A stretch of DNA of 64,000 bases from [Scytonema hofmanni] UTEX 2349 (GCF_000582685.1 NZ_KK073768.1:4596255-4660254), one strand, 5' to 3'; positions 8,891-18,291 are shown, counted from the first letter of the stretch. A program made the numbers and translations. Notes: generated by a model from the sequence alone, not told the origin.

Positions 8891-11197
8891 CTACAGTGTC
8901 GGTGCTGATACGCAAGCATTTACTAAAGGCAATAACGGACCAAGTTGTTCTTGTCCGTTCACAGCTAATTCGCTGTGACACAAATATACTCTCTGTGATA
9001 CACGAGATAGCAAATCAGCTAAAATGCGTTGTAATCGCTGTTGTTCTGACAATTTATCGTCTTCTGCTGTCCAAGGCTGTCCTAATCTGTGTTGCAGAAA
9101 GAAAGGGGCACCAAATAAGGTTGCTGCACCACCTTTTGACCATAAAGGTGAACCAGCATCCAGCCAAAAATGCCAGCGGTGCGATCGCCTACTTGCGCGA
9201 TATTGAAAAATTGTCGCTAAGGTGACAGCTTTGCTAGCTGGTCCTACAGGACGCATTGGGTAAGGGTTAGCGGTAATGGTTCCCCGACGCAGCAGTTGTA
9301 TAAATTCACCGACTGTAGAGGAGGGGGAGAGGGGAGATAAGGGGGATAAGGGAGATAAGGGAGATAAAGAAGAAATTCTTGTTTGTCCCCCTCCTGCTCC
9401 CCCTGCTCCCCCTGCTCCCTCATCTCCCCCTGCTTTCCCTGCCCCCATCCCCGCTCCAGATAATGGCGTCTGCCGTAACCTGGTATCAATTTCCCAGTAA
9501 TGTTGGGCGGTTTCCAGTAATTCCCGCAGTGGGGCTAATTGTTCGTAGGGGAGATTGCTACCATTCCACAAAAAGCGTTGAATTGCTCTATCTAATAAGG
9601 AAATTGGACTGGGGATAAGTCGTAATTCTTGTTGCGATCGCTGTTGTTCTATCCACTCTAATATCTGAGTATACGCTTTAGTCGCTGCATAGCCGATTCT
9701 ATCCCAGCGATCGAAGGCAGTAACGGCAAGCAAATTCGGGCGATCAAGATGCGGCACAAAGCAGTAATCTGCTATTAATCCTGCTCTTACTGGGTCGATG
9801 TAATGACTAGAAACCAAAGAAGGAAATAATAATTCATCTTTCCCCCCCTCCCCCCCGCTATATCCCTTACTCAAAACAACCAGCATCTCAGCTACAGCAT
9901 CTCGGTCTACCAAGCGTCCCAAATCAGGATAAACTAGTGCCATAAGTGTAAGTAAGGCACGGATAATTGGTGAAGCAATCAAAGGGCGTTGGTCGTTGAG
10001 GGATTCTAAAAATATTCCTTGCTTAGTTAGAATTTCTACTAGGGTATAACGAGCGATCGCATCTAAACCAGGTGCAATTATTGCAACTTGATCGGCTTCA
10101 ACTTCTCCAGTTTTGATCGCTTTGACAATTTCTTCTGCTGTTTGTCGCAACAGTTGAGCGCGGGATGTCGTTTGAATCGATCGCACTACCTCTGGTAAAC
10201 TCGAAAGCATCGATTCTGTAACTAATTCCACCATCGGCACGGTAAGCGTATCTGCAAGGCTGTTTTCTGCTGGTTGATTTAAAATTTCTACTCGACAACG
10301 CCTTCCTAACTCTTCTACGTATTTCGGATCTGCTCCCAATCCCCAGCGCACACCCCCATCAGGATTGTAAGTAAAAGCTCCTACAGCACCTTGATCTAAC
10401 AAAAAGTCAAATAAGCGACGTGCTACCCCTGGATACTCATCTACGTCATCAGCTAACACTGCTTGGTAACGTTTAATTAAGCGCTGTTGATAAAGGCGAT
10501 CGCTTAACAAATGTTGACACCAAAGTTCGGTGATAATTCCATAAGTCAATAATCCCCTTTCCAAACACCAGTTACGCCAATCTAAAAGCAAAGTGCCTAA
10601 CAATTGCGGATCTAAATTTACCGTATTTTCTTGTGGTAATATAGCTTTTGTTAAAATTTGGCTAATATCTTCGCAGGGTACACCACTGTAAGCCGCTAAT
10701 TGCAATAAGTCCAGGATGCGACGCACAACTCGATACTCCGAACCTCCCAAAGCTTGGAGAAAGTTTTCATCCAAATGCGATCGCCAAAGCTTAGTTGCTA
10801 ATTCTTGCTCAGTCTCTGGACGTAATCTAACCGGAAATTGAGCTTTTAAGTGTAAAGATTGAATTAATAGGGGCCAAAATAAAATAATCTCATCCTGAAA
10901 AAACCCCAAGATCGTCTTAGCACGTACTGGATATTTTCCCTGAGTTGATGTAATAATTCTATCTGCCAACTGTCGTCGATTATCGTCATTGGCGGCAAAC
11001 ACTAAAACTGCTGGTTTTGTTTGCTGAAGATAGGGGTATTTTTGTCGGGGTAAATCTTTTTTTTGTCCTGGCTTTTTAGTATAAAATAATTCCTGGTTTG
11101 GATTTTCAGTTTGCAGCCAATTACAGAACTGCTTCACCAAGCGAGCAGTCTTACCACTGCGGCTAGCGCCTACAATCCAAAGTGAATCAGAAACCAC
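8891..11197 (-). CDS. UvrD/RecB-like P-loop protein with repeat-derived insert
   Basis: A 768-residue protein with an N-terminal Walker A (WIVGASRSGKTARLVKQF), a helicase-like AVLVFAANDDNRRQLADRI segment, a Walker B-like YQAVLADDVDEYPGVARRL and later ADQVAIIAPGLDAIARY. This layout matches a UvrD-like family in cyanobacteria of unproven helicase activity. Residues ~575-629 (DNA 9310-9475) are a Gly/Ala stretch followed by LSPLSPLSP repeats, read from GGGGATAAGG- and CCCCCTGCT-type tandem DNA repeats. This in-frame insertion is unlikely to belong to the conserved fold. Start ATG at 11197 puts the P-loop at residue ~9. Confidence 0.75.
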   Translation of the reverse strand: MVSDSLWIVGASRSGKTARLVKQFCNWLQTENPNQELFYTKKPGQKKDLPRQKYPYLQQTKPAVLVFAANDDNRRQLADRIITSTQGKYPVRAKTILGFFQDEIILFWPLLIQSLHLKAQFPVRLRPETEQELATKLWRSHLDENFLQALGGSEYRVVRRILDLLQLAAYSGVPCEDISQILTKAILPQENTVNLDPQLLGTLLLDWRNWCLERGLLTYGIITELWCQHLLSDRLYQQRLIKRYQAVLADDVDEYPGVARRLFDFLLDQGAVGAFTYNPDGGVRWGLGADPKYVEELGRRCRVEILNQPAENSLADTLTVPMVELVTESMLSSLPEVVRSIQTTSRAQLLRQTAEEIVKAIKTGEVEADQVAIIAPGLDAIARYTLVEILTKQGIFLESLNDQRPLIASPIIRALLTLMALVYPDLGRLVDRDAVAEMLVVLSKGYSGGEGGKDELLFPSLVSSHYIDPVRAGLIADYCFVPHLDRPNLLAVTAFDRWDRIGYAATKAYTQILEWIEQQRSQQELRLIPSPISLLDRAIQRFLWNGSNLPYEQLAPLRELLETAQHYWEIDTRLRQTPLSGAGMGAGKAGGDEGAGGAGGAGGGQTRISSLSPLSPLSPLSPLSPSSTVGEFIQLLRRGTITANPYPMRPVGPASKAVTLATIFQYRASRRSHRWHFWLDAGSPLWSKGGAATLFGAPFFLQHRLGQPWTAEDDKLSEQQRLQRILADLLSRVSQRVYLCHSELAVNGQEQLGPLLPLVNACVSAPTL
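9310..9450. repeat. Intragenic low-complexity GGGGATAAGG / CCCCCTGCT tandem repeats
   Basis: GGGAGATAAGGG and GGGGGATAAGG units (9327-9365) are followed by CCCCCTGCTCC units (9388-9440). They lie in frame within the UvrD-like gene. The same CCCCCTGCTCC and CCCCCATCT units occur in the intergenic spacer 28930-29040, which indicates a mobile or expanding repeat rather than coding conservation. Confidence 0.85.
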
Positions 11198-11285
11198 AAA
11201 CCATCTCCAAAGTTAATCTCTTATTATAGCTTATGCGTTAACTTAAAGTTAATAATCACCAAAAAGTGCTGGATGATTGCCGACG

Positions 11286-12620
11286 ATGAAGATTTCTTTT
11301 TTTCGCCAAAAAGTATATAATTTTCTGCTAGCTGCTTACCGATGGTACTTAGTGACAGCAGAACGTTCTCTAGAGCAAGCTTACAAAGCAGCGTTACACA
11401 TTAAGGGTATAGAAGACGAATATTTTAATGGTAATAAAATAGACTTTGACTCATCTAAATACACCAACAGCATGATGGATTATTTTGAGTCAGATCTGCA
11501 AAAACAATTAAAAATTGCTCGAATGCGGCTGACAGAGTTTAAAGCTAGCCGTTATTTTCTCAGCGAATCTAACGAAAAAGCTGCCAAGAAAGCAGGGATA
11601 GAATATACTAATCCGGCGACAATTTTAGAAAAACTTAAATTTATCGATGAAGTTATCGCCAAATACACCACTTTTGATTATGAAACAACTTCTTCAGATT
11701 TAGTTACCGATCCTAAACTGGAAAATATTCCTTTAGATTCAGCGATCGCACCAAATATTGCACCGGCACCATTAGCGCAAAGGTTCTCAAGTAAAACTTG
11801 GGATAAAAAACCCCTAAATAAGGCAAATTCAACCGGAATATTGCCTCGTTCAATTTTAAGTACTATTACTCGTTTGCAAGTTGAGTTAGATCCGAAATCC
11901 GAACAAGATGTTGTTAAAAACTTTCGTCAGGCTCAAAGAAGAACAATTATATCTGTCAGATTTCTTTTACTATTAATTATAGTGCCAATTCTAACTCATC
12001 AACTATCAAAAACATTGGTTGTCGGACCACTTGTTGATAGTTTTAGAAGTTCCGAGCAAACTGGAATCTTCATCAATTATGAAATGGAAGAAGAAGCACT
12101 CCAAGCACTAGAAAAATTTGAACAGAGAACAAAGTTCGACATTCTTATAGGCAGATTAACCCCCCTATCTCCTGAGGAGATGAAAAACGAGGTAAAAGAA
12201 AAGGCTCTTGAGATTGCCCAAGAATTTCGTGCCGAAAGCTCAAGTGCGATTAAAAATGTTTTTGCTGACCTTTGCTCGGTTGTTGCTGTTATCTCGCTTT
12301 TACTGGTGAGTAAACCCTCCATTGCCGTAATCAAAGATTTCTTAGATAATATAGTATATGGTCTGAGTGATAGTGCCAAAGCATTTATTATTATTTTGTT
12401 TACAGATGTTTTTGTCGGATTTCACTCACCTCATGGATGGGAAGTGCTTCTAGAGGGTATATCACGTCATTGGGGACTACCAGGTAATCACGATTTCATT
12501 TTCTTGTTTATTGCCACTTTTCCAGTAATTTTAGATACCATATTTAAGTACTGGATCTTCCGATACCTAAACCGCATATCACCTTCAGCAGTAGCAACCT
12601 ACCGCAATATGAATGAATAA
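11286..12620 (+). CDS. pcxA: Proton extrusion protein PcxA (CemA family)
   Basis: About 444 residues. The N-terminus YRWYLVTAERSLEQAYKAAL, then HIKGIEDEYFNG, is characteristic of PcxA/CotA. The C-terminal half carries four membrane segments (about residues 220-240, 320-345, 360-385 and 405-430) and ends with the CemA signature DTIFKYWIFRYLNRISPSA. PcxA supports light-induced proton extrusion and CO2/nitrate uptake across the cytoplasmic membrane; the plastid homologue is CemA. ATG 11286 is preferred over TTG 11277. Divergent from the UvrD-like gene. Confidence 0.93.
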   Translation: MKISFFRQKVYNFLLAAYRWYLVTAERSLEQAYKAALHIKGIEDEYFNGNKIDFDSSKYTNSMMDYFESDLQKQLKIARMRLTEFKASRYFLSESNEKAAKKAGIEYTNPATILEKLKFIDEVIAKYTTFDYETTSSDLVTDPKLENIPLDSAIAPNIAPAPLAQRFSSKTWDKKPLNKANSTGILPRSILSTITRLQVELDPKSEQDVVKNFRQAQRRTIISVRFLLLLIIVPILTHQLSKTLVVGPLVDSFRSSEQTGIFINYEMEEEALQALEKFEQRTKFDILIGRLTPLSPEEMKNEVKEKALEIAQEFRAESSSAIKNVFADLCSVVAVISLLLVSKPSIAVIKDFLDNIVYGLSDSAKAFIIILFTDVFVGFHSPHGWEVLLEGISRHWGLPGNHDFIFLFIATFPVILDTIFKYWIFRYLNRISPSAVATYRNMNE

Positions 12621-12740
12621 GCTTTGGGTAAAAATAGTTACCGAGTATTACTTACTAGACAAGTAAAGTTTTGCTATTTGCTTGCGAACAAAGCAGAAAA
12701 AAATCAGTCTTTTCTACTAATAGAGTCATAAAGCCAAGCC

Positions 12741-13103
12741 ATGATTATCAAACAAACACTTTCATTATTAGCAGTCTCTGCGCTGATGGTATTACCAGCT
12801 GGTATTGCCACAGCACAGGACATTGACGTTCAGACCGGCAGCATGAGAGTTAGAGTCAATGAAAACGGTACTACAATAATTAACTCGACTCCCAGACAAA
12901 CAATTATCGTTCCTAATCGCGTACCTACGTCAAGAGCACGTGTTCTATCAAATCGCAACCAGCGTTACAGCGTTTGGAAAAATTCTCAATCAACACCAAA
13001 TATTTGTAATGGCAAAAAAATAACCCAGCGAAGTACTCAAACCAATAGGTCTGGCACTTCGGTTAACCGTAGTTATAGTACCATGACAACAACATCTTGT
13101 TAA
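12741..13103 (+). CDS. Small secreted protein, paralogue of the 17111-17626 protein
   Basis: A 120-residue protein with a signal peptide (TLSLLAVSALMVLPAGIATA, cleavage after ATA-Q). The mature part has DIDVQTGSMRVRVN at the N-terminus and a C-terminal block CNGKKITQRSTQTN, then NRSYSTMTTTSC. Both blocks recur in the minus-strand protein at 17111-17626, so the two are family members separated by 4 kb. Two Cys near the C-terminus may form a disulphide. Function unknown; export to periplasm or outside is inferred. Confidence 0.75.
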   Translation: MIIKQTLSLLAVSALMVLPAGIATAQDIDVQTGSMRVRVNENGTTIINSTPRQTIIVPNRVPTSRARVLSNRNQRYSVWKNSQSTPNICNGKKITQRSTQTNRSGTSVNRSYSTMTTTSC

Positions 13104-13564
13104 CAAGTTACGAGTCGTGATGCGTAAACTACTTTAGTTTAACGGTTATGAAGACACAACCCCTGCATCTATCCCTTATTCGGACAGGTGTGGGGGTTTT
13201 TACAACTTGCGCGATCGCTATGCTTATTATGCGTTGTCCACAACCCTTGATTAGACGTAGCACTTGGTAGTCTCTACATGTTTTTTACCAGATGTCTATT
13301 GATTAGTCTTGCCAAAGTTAAAAAATGTAACTAATTTTTCCGGAACTTGCATAAATCTCCCAAGCTCATCATATAGATACAGCACAGCTGAAAGTTCCCA
13401 GGAGCTTTGCTGAGATATCTTTCAGCTTGGTTAGATCCGCTGATTTTCGCAGAAACCGAAAATCAAGACTTTTTCATCTAAAAAGTGAGTTATGAAAAAC
13501 TGTAGTTTTCTAAGTAACATGACTAGGGAATTAAATATTAAAAATTTTCATTAGACATTTTTCG
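13104..13564. other. Intergenic region upstream of MltA
   Basis: 461 bp. It contains the probable terminator at 13156-13203, one HIP1 site and AT-rich sequence before the mltA-like gene. Complementary GATTTTCG (13441-13448) and CGAAAATC (13457-13464) can form a hairpin about 100 bp before the start. No further gene seen. Confidence 0.5.
13156..13203 (+). terminator. Probable Rho-independent terminator
   Basis: AACCCCTGCA near 13158 can pair with TGTGGGGGTT near 13190, with a GTCCG-containing loop, followed by a short T-run (13197-13201). It lies 55 bp after the small secreted-protein stop. The stem is imperfect and the T-run short. Confidence 0.5.
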
Positions 13565-14836
13565 ATGAAAAAGACTCTGACAATCATCACTCTCAGCATA
13601 CCCGTAGTTTTGTTAATACTTCTAGTACGGATGCCAAGTTTTGGACAGCCGGAACTCAGTCCACCGGAATGTCAAGTCAAAAAGTGGGATCTACCAGTGT
13701 TATTGAAAACCAAAAATCAAAAAGCTTCATCTCCAGTACTTATCCAAAGGTCGCCAGTAGCTTGTTGTGAGGGTGATACGTCTTGTTTGGATCAAGTTTT
13801 ATTTCAAGGTGAAAATACTCAGTTACCAGATAAAAAGATACTTTTACAAGCTATCGATCGCAGTTTGGGATATTTGCAAACCAGTAATGCAGATACGGCT
13901 TACAAAAACTCATCAGTGCCGGGAATTACACGCGATCGCGTCAGCAAAAGTCTGCAAAGATTCCGCGAACTGCTGCTAAAATCTAAATCTGCTACAGAAC
14001 TTCATACAGCTATTGAGCGCGATTTTGTCCTTTATCAGTCAATTGGTAAAGACAACAAAGGTTCTGTTTTGTTCACCGCTTATTATGAACCACTTTATGC
14101 TGCTAGTCGTGTTCCTACCGCAGAGTATCGCTATCCGATTTATAAATTGCCTGCTGATATCCAATCTTGGTCAAAACCTCATCCGACACGAGTGCAACTA
14201 GAGGGAGTTGATGGATTGCAAGGTCAAGCAGGAAAGTTGGGGGGTTTAGAGTTGTTTTGGTTTCGCGATCGCCTGGAACCATATATGATTCAAATACAAG
14301 GATCTGCCAAACTTGATTTGACCGATGGCACACAAACTACCGTAGGCTATGCCGGTAATACAGCTTACAACTACAAAAGCATCGGACGAGAATTGGCTAA
14401 TGATGGAATATTACCCCTTGAGGGGATGACAATGCCGATTATCCTGGATTATTTTCATAAGCAACCACAAGCGCTAAATATCTATATTCCTCGCGATCCC
14501 AGCTTTGTTTTTTTTCAAGAAAACTTCGGTGCAGCAGCGCAAGGTTCTATCCAAGTGGCACTTTCTCCAGAGCGTTCAATTGCTACAGATAAATCTATCA
14601 TGCCTCCTGGTGCTTTAGCGTTAATTCGCGCTCCTTTTCCCTTTGTCAAGTCTAGTGGGGAAATGGAGCATCGAATCGTCAGCCGTTACGTTCTCGATCA
14701 AGATACTGGAGGTGCGATTAAAGGTGCGGGAAGGGTGGATTATTTTTTAGGTACTGGGAAAGTGGCAGGCGATCGCGCTGGTGTAACTGTCAGTGATGGA
14801 CAACTATATTATCTGCTACTTAAGTCCCAGAAATAA
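13565..14836 (+). CDS. mltA: Membrane-bound lytic murein transglycosylase A (MltA family)
   Basis: A 423-residue protein with an N-terminal hydrophobic signal/anchor (residues 5-25). Residues ~100-310 form the MltA barrel (ERDFVLYQSIG, VLFTAYYEPLYAASR, FWFRDRLEPYMIQIQGSAKL, YNYKSIGRELANDG). The C-terminal 3D domain ends with GGAIKGAGRVDYFLGTGKVA; the Asp in GRVDYF is the expected catalytic acid. It cleaves the glycan backbone with 1,6-anhydro ring formation, in the periplasm. Length fits the family. Monocistronic by spacing. Confidence 0.93.
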   Translation: MKKTLTIITLSIPVVLLILLVRMPSFGQPELSPPECQVKKWDLPVLLKTKNQKASSPVLIQRSPVACCEGDTSCLDQVLFQGENTQLPDKKILLQAIDRSLGYLQTSNADTAYKNSSVPGITRDRVSKSLQRFRELLLKSKSATELHTAIERDFVLYQSIGKDNKGSVLFTAYYEPLYAASRVPTAEYRYPIYKLPADIQSWSKPHPTRVQLEGVDGLQGQAGKLGGLELFWFRDRLEPYMIQIQGSAKLDLTDGTQTTVGYAGNTAYNYKSIGRELANDGILPLEGMTMPIILDYFHKQPQALNIYIPRDPSFVFFQENFGAAAQGSIQVALSPERSIATDKSIMPPGALALIRAPFPFVKSSGEMEHRIVSRYVLDQDTGGAIKGAGRVDYFLGTGKVAGDRAGVTVSDGQLYYLLLKSQK

Positions 14837-15276
14837 ACTTATTTCCCTAGTAAAAGCGGAACTAATATTTACAACTATCATGATGGTGTTTGAAAAGTGA
14901 TTTTTATAAAGTTAACAATTCATCTAACGCTTATTTTTCCAACTTAGTGATATAATCACAAGTCTTTGCCCTAAAAATTGTGTTTTATCTTCACTTTGTT
15001 TATCTAGGTGAATCTAATCCTTTACCCTCTTCATGAATAGCTAGGAACTACAAAAATTCTAAGTCGTCATTTCAATTTACCATCCGAAATCTGTAATTTT
15101 TGTCCTAATTGCTAATGTGAAAACCTATTTTTATTTACCAAGTAACTCTCTTTTGCCAATAAGATTAAGTCAAATCAAATCAGAAATATTCTTTGAAGAA
15201 CTTATATATAGGACTCCTATTTGATTTTTGAACAAAACTTTCTCACACACAATTTCAGATATTCTGGGGGGTTAAA
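14837..15276. other. AT-rich intergenic region, no feature seen
   Basis: 440 bp of AT-rich DNA without HIP1 sites, open frames or clear repeats. The PIN gene promoter probably lies near its right end, where GGGGGG at about 15267-15272 serves as a likely Shine-Dalgarno. Confidence 0.5.
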
Positions 15277-15726
15277 GTGATCAGGATTTTAGTTGATGCT
15301 GATTTAATTTTAGAAGCTTTGATTAATCGCACCGAATTTATTGGAAATATCAGAGAACTATTGGATAGAGTACACCCGTCAATACAAATGTATGTAACAG
15401 ATGTTGGTTGGCAGAAAATTTACGATTATGCGAGTCGTTTTCAAGGTATTAAAATAGCAGAAATAGTCGTTGATTGGTTACAAGATAAAATTCAGATTTG
15501 CACTGTCGATCAGATAATTTTACAACAAGCACGCTCTTCACCACTTCGAGATTTTGAATCTGCCGTAGAATTAGTTTGTGCTAGTTATGAAAAATTAGAT
15601 GCGATCGTTACCCATAAACATGATGATTTTGCTTTATGTTCTAACAAGTTTTGGATTTGGTCAGTCGCAGACTTGCGGTTGCGGGCAAATCTAGAAAATC
15701 AATTACAAGCAACTAGAACTAGTTAA
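15277..15726 (+). CDS. PIN domain protein
   Basis: A 149-residue protein with GTG start preceded by GGGGGG. PIN features are IRILVDADLILEAL (first Asp), PLRDFESAVELVCA (middle acidic residues) and LDAIVTHKHDDFAL (C-terminal Asp in the usual ThxxxDF-like place). PIN proteins are metal-dependent RNases, often toxins. No small antitoxin gene is directly upstream, so a solitary PIN protein of the cyanobacterial type is likely. RNase activity is inferred from the acidic residues. Confidence 0.8.
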   Translation: MIRILVDADLILEALINRTEFIGNIRELLDRVHPSIQMYVTDVGWQKIYDYASRFQGIKIAEIVVDWLQDKIQICTVDQIILQQARSSPLRDFESAVELVCASYEKLDAIVTHKHDDFALCSNKFWIWSVADLRLRANLENQLQATRTS

Positions 15727-15775
15727 TCATAAACTTGCTTCATACAATGTCTAATCATATAACGTTGATAAGCTC

Positions 15776-15824
15776 GTAGTAAGGACTTCAGTCCTTATCT
15801 GATGAGGACTAAAGTCCTCACTAC
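15776..15824. repeat. Double-hairpin GTAGT…ACTAC repeat, copy 1
   Basis: Two adjacent hairpins, TAAGGAC/GTCCTTA and TGAGGAC/GTCCTCA, are enclosed by GTAGT and ACTAC. The same architecture with different stem sequences appears at 27329-27376 and 44788-44839. It is intergenic, just after the PIN gene. Confidence 0.75.
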
Positions 15825-15911
15825 AAAAAACAAATATTAGGGGAGCATTCCAAATGTGCAAAAAGCCCGCAGGCTATAAGCAAATACCTTTCAATTAAGC
15901 CCCAAATTATT

Positions 15912-15940
15912 GTAGAGACGTAGCAATGCTACGTCTCTAC
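15912..15940. repeat. GTAGAGACG palindrome, copy with AGC/GCT core
   Basis: A perfect inverted repeat: GTAGAGACGTAGC, AAT, GCTACGTCTCTAC (13-bp arms, 3-nt loop). It belongs to a family sharing the outer GTAGAGAC/GTCTCTAC arms with variable cores (see 22209, 24668, 25307, 43032, 46351 and 46403). Confidence 0.9.
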
Positions 15941-15978
15941 GTACATACCATTTTAGATTAAACAAAAGTTGATTCACG

Positions 15979-16527
15979 CTATTGGACGTTAACATCAATT
16001 TTGTAATTCAAAGCACCATCACCGCTATTTTGTTGAGCGACATTTGTTCCAGGACCGTTTATTTGTACACTGACCCCAGAGGTTGGGGGAGAATAACGCG
16101 CAGTAATTTCCACATTGTGTTGTCCCATTGATAGATAAGGTGAGAGATTAATCTCAGAACTATTTTTGTTTAGTCTTTTCACCACTTTACCATCAACAAC
16201 AATCTGACCTTTCAATTGAGTTGCAGAGCTATTAATGCTGAGAATATGAGGTTGACTAAGACTAGCTGCATCCACATTGAGAGTGCTTCGTTGATACTGA
16301 GATGATTGATCGTTTTGTTGGCTAAGAAAAGTTCCAGAGTCTTTCATATCATCATCGTCATTATTGGTAGCTGAGTTAACGCTAGTACTGTCTGAGTTAA
16401 TACTAGTGTTATCCGATCGCAGAAAAGTATTTTGATTTTCGTTGCTTTGATTGAAGCTTTGAGCTACAAACATCGTCGCTATAAGAAAAGCAACGCTGCT
16501 TCCAAAAGCCATGAGAATTTTTTTCAT
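15979..16527 (-). CDS. Hypothetical secreted/membrane-anchored protein with beta domain
   Basis: About 182 residues. I take the ATG at 16527, which has AAGGGAG upstream; an in-frame start at 16572 would add 15 residues before the signal segment. Residues ~3-22 are a signal anchor (ILMAFGSSVAFLIATMFVA). A low-complexity N/S/D linker follows (NTSINSDSTSVNSATNNDDDD). The C-terminal ~90 residues look like an Ig-like beta domain (LKGQIVVDGKVVKRLN, SMGQHNVEITARYSPP, VSVQINGPG). Function unknown; it leads a series of secreted proteins on the minus strand. Confidence 0.65.
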   Translation of the reverse strand: MKKILMAFGSSVAFLIATMFVAQSFNQSNENQNTFLRSDNTSINSDSTSVNSATNNDDDDMKDSGTFLSQQNDQSSQYQRSTLNVDAASLSQPHILSINSSATQLKGQIVVDGKVVKRLNKNSSEINLSPYLSMGQHNVEITARYSPPTSGVSVQINGPGTNVAQQNSGDGALNYKIDVNVQ

Positions 16528-16692
16528 AATTAGACTTACTCCCTTGAGTATATAGTATGAGTTTAAACCCAACTCCTCAAGGAAGGAAACTCCCCAAAGT
16601 AATGTTAAGAAAATATTTATGGCGAAATTCCCCCGGAGGGGAATTCAAAACGATTAAAATCGTTACACCCAATCTATAAATATTGGGCTAAT

Positions 16693-17076
16693 TTACTTCT
16701 TGTTAAGAAAGTTAGGGTCAGCAGCTCGGTTGTATACATGCACTTTAGGATTGACTCTAATTTGAATATTTCGACCACCAGTGTTGTATCTGCCACTTCC
16801 ACTAACAGACTGATTGCTAGTCCGTCTTTGATCGCACTTGCTAGAAACACAAACTTGGTTGCCGACGCTGGTCACACTGCCACCACTGCAATTCGGGTCA
16901 AAGCGTTGACTAACATTATTGGATTGCGAACGTGTTCTGGAACCGTCAACCGCTACTTGCGCTGCCACGTCAACTGCAACACATCCAGCTTCAGCTTTAG
17001 GAGTAAACGAAGGCACCAAGAAAGGAGATACACTTACAACTGAGAAAATACCAAGAGAAAGTAATTTTAAATTCAT
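16693..17076 (-). CDS. Small secreted Cys-containing protein
   Basis: A 127-residue protein with a signal peptide ending KAEA-GC; the Cys straight after cleavage could be modified, but the site is not a typical lipobox. The mature part is Q/S/N-rich with four Cys after the first (NCSGG, QVCVSSKC) and basic residues. Unknown function. It lies in the same orientation as its neighbours at 15979 and 17111, with separate spacing of about 35-165 bp, so it may be co-transcribed with 17111. Confidence 0.65.
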   Translation of the reverse strand: MNLKLLSLGIFSVVSVSPFLVPSFTPKAEAGCVAVDVAAQVAVDGSRTRSQSNNVSQRFDPNCSGGSVTSVGNQVCVSSKCDQRRTSNQSVSGSGRYNTGGRNIQIRVNPKVHVYNRAADPNFLNKK

Positions 17077-17110
17077 GGTTGTATCCTAATGGAAATAAAC
17101 AAAACGTAAA

Positions 17111-17626
17111 CTATTGACAAGTTGTTGTTGTCATCGAACTATAACTGCGGTTAACTGCCCTACCAGAACTCTGGCTTTGAGTGGTTGTCCTTGTTATATT
17201 TCTGCCATTACACCGCATGGACGGGGTTGAGCGGGGGTTTTTCCAATTTCCGTAAGTCCGAACACTATTTGGTCGATAAATCTGCGTTGGAGTGCGAATA
17301 ATAGTTGTTCTTCTTCTGGGAATTGTGTTAACCCTGATGTCGTCGTCATCGTCGTCATCAAAATCGACCATTACGTCGTCAGTTTGAACTATCGTGTTAC
17401 CTGCTGTGATAAAGCCGCTAGGTGATGCGATCGGTGCAGACAGCCAACGGGGAAACAAGTATGTGTGTGTGGGAGTAGTGTTAATCCGGATACCGCTGTC
17501 ATTGCCAACCGAGACTTGAACGTTATCAGTTTGAACGTAGATTTCACCGGCTCTGGCAATTCCACTTGGTAATGCAATTAGCGCAGATAAGACTGCTAGT
17601 AATGAAACTGTTTGTTTGGGAAACAT
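17111..17626 (-). CDS. Small secreted protein with internal duplication
   Basis: A 171-residue protein with a signal peptide (VSLLAVLSALIALPSGIARA). The segment SGIARAGEIYVQTDNVQVSV repeats about 55 residues later as SGFITAGNTIVQTDDVMVDF, so a unit that includes the signal cleavage region has been duplicated. A run of seven Asp follows. The C-terminal CNGRNITRTTTQ and NRSYSSMTTTTC match the protein at 12741-13103. Function unknown. Confidence 0.7.
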   Translation of the reverse strand: MFPKQTVSLLAVLSALIALPSGIARAGEIYVQTDNVQVSVGNDSGIRINTTPTHTYLFPRWLSAPIASPSGFITAGNTIVQTDDVMVDFDDDDDDDIRVNTIPRRRTTIIRTPTQIYRPNSVRTYGNWKNPRSTPSMRCNGRNITRTTTQSQSSGRAVNRSYSSMTTTTCQ

Positions 17627-17899
17627 AACTTAATCACTCTCCTAATAGAAAAAACCGATTTTTTTTTCTGCTTCGCAAGCTAGCAAATCGGTAATACCCC
17701 TGTAAAAGCTGTCAGCACCACACCACAGGCTTGCTAACAGACTAATTCGACTTGAAAGCGATCCGGGCGGGTTTGAGAATTAATTATTTCACAACACCCT
17801 TCTCGTGGCAGTAGAATTAATCAAGGGTTTAGTCACCAACCACAGCAGCAGTATTTTAAGTTCCAAACTGGATAGCTGATAGCTGATAACACAAGTGCT

Positions 17900-18250
17900 T
17901 TAACGGCAGTAACGTTGACCGGCACCAACTTGACGTTGCAAGTTTGCTTGGTTGGCACGTTGGCTGACAACGCTATCATTGATCGCTACACCATTTTGGT
18001 CAATACGCTGATTTGAGCGTTGTGATTGCTGGTTTGCTGGGCAGTTATAGCTGCCGTAGCGAGAACCTGCTCTGTTGTTGCGGTACTGAATGCTCGTTTG
18101 GGTAGCTGCTTGATCAACTCGGCTGTTGTTAATCGAAGTAGCACTTTGATTAAGCTCTTGGCGAGTACCGGAATCCCCTGCGAAAGCAGCAGATGGTGCT
18201 ATAATCATTGCTGCGGCTAAAAGACTAAAAACGGAAGTTTTCTTCAACAT
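17900..18250 (-). CDS. Small secreted Q/N-rich repeat protein (diverged paralogue)
   Basis: A 116-residue protein with signal peptide MLKKTSVFSLLAAAMIIAPS, then AAFAG. The mature part has two Q/N-rich blocks, the second reading QRIDQNGVAINDSVVSQRAN. It aligns in layout with the four tandem paralogues to the right (QxGxAINGSxNAQ) but is clearly more diverged. Probably the oldest or most divergent member of the cluster. An extracellular or periplasmic location is inferred. Confidence 0.7.
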   Translation of the reverse strand: MLKKTSVFSLLAAAMIIAPSAAFAGDSGTRQELNQSATSINNSRVDQAATQTSIQYRNNRAGSRYGSYNCPANQQSQRSNQRIDQNGVAINDSVVSQRANQANLQRQVGAGQRYCR

Positions 18251-18291
18251 ATTTTTGAATCCGATTTGAAATTTCTTACTGATTTCGAGTT

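Noticed and set aside
9244..9500. Proline-rich collagen-like frames inside the UvrD-like gene
   Set aside because: They are alternate readings of the CCCCCTGCT tandem repeats; not genuine Gly-X-Y genes.
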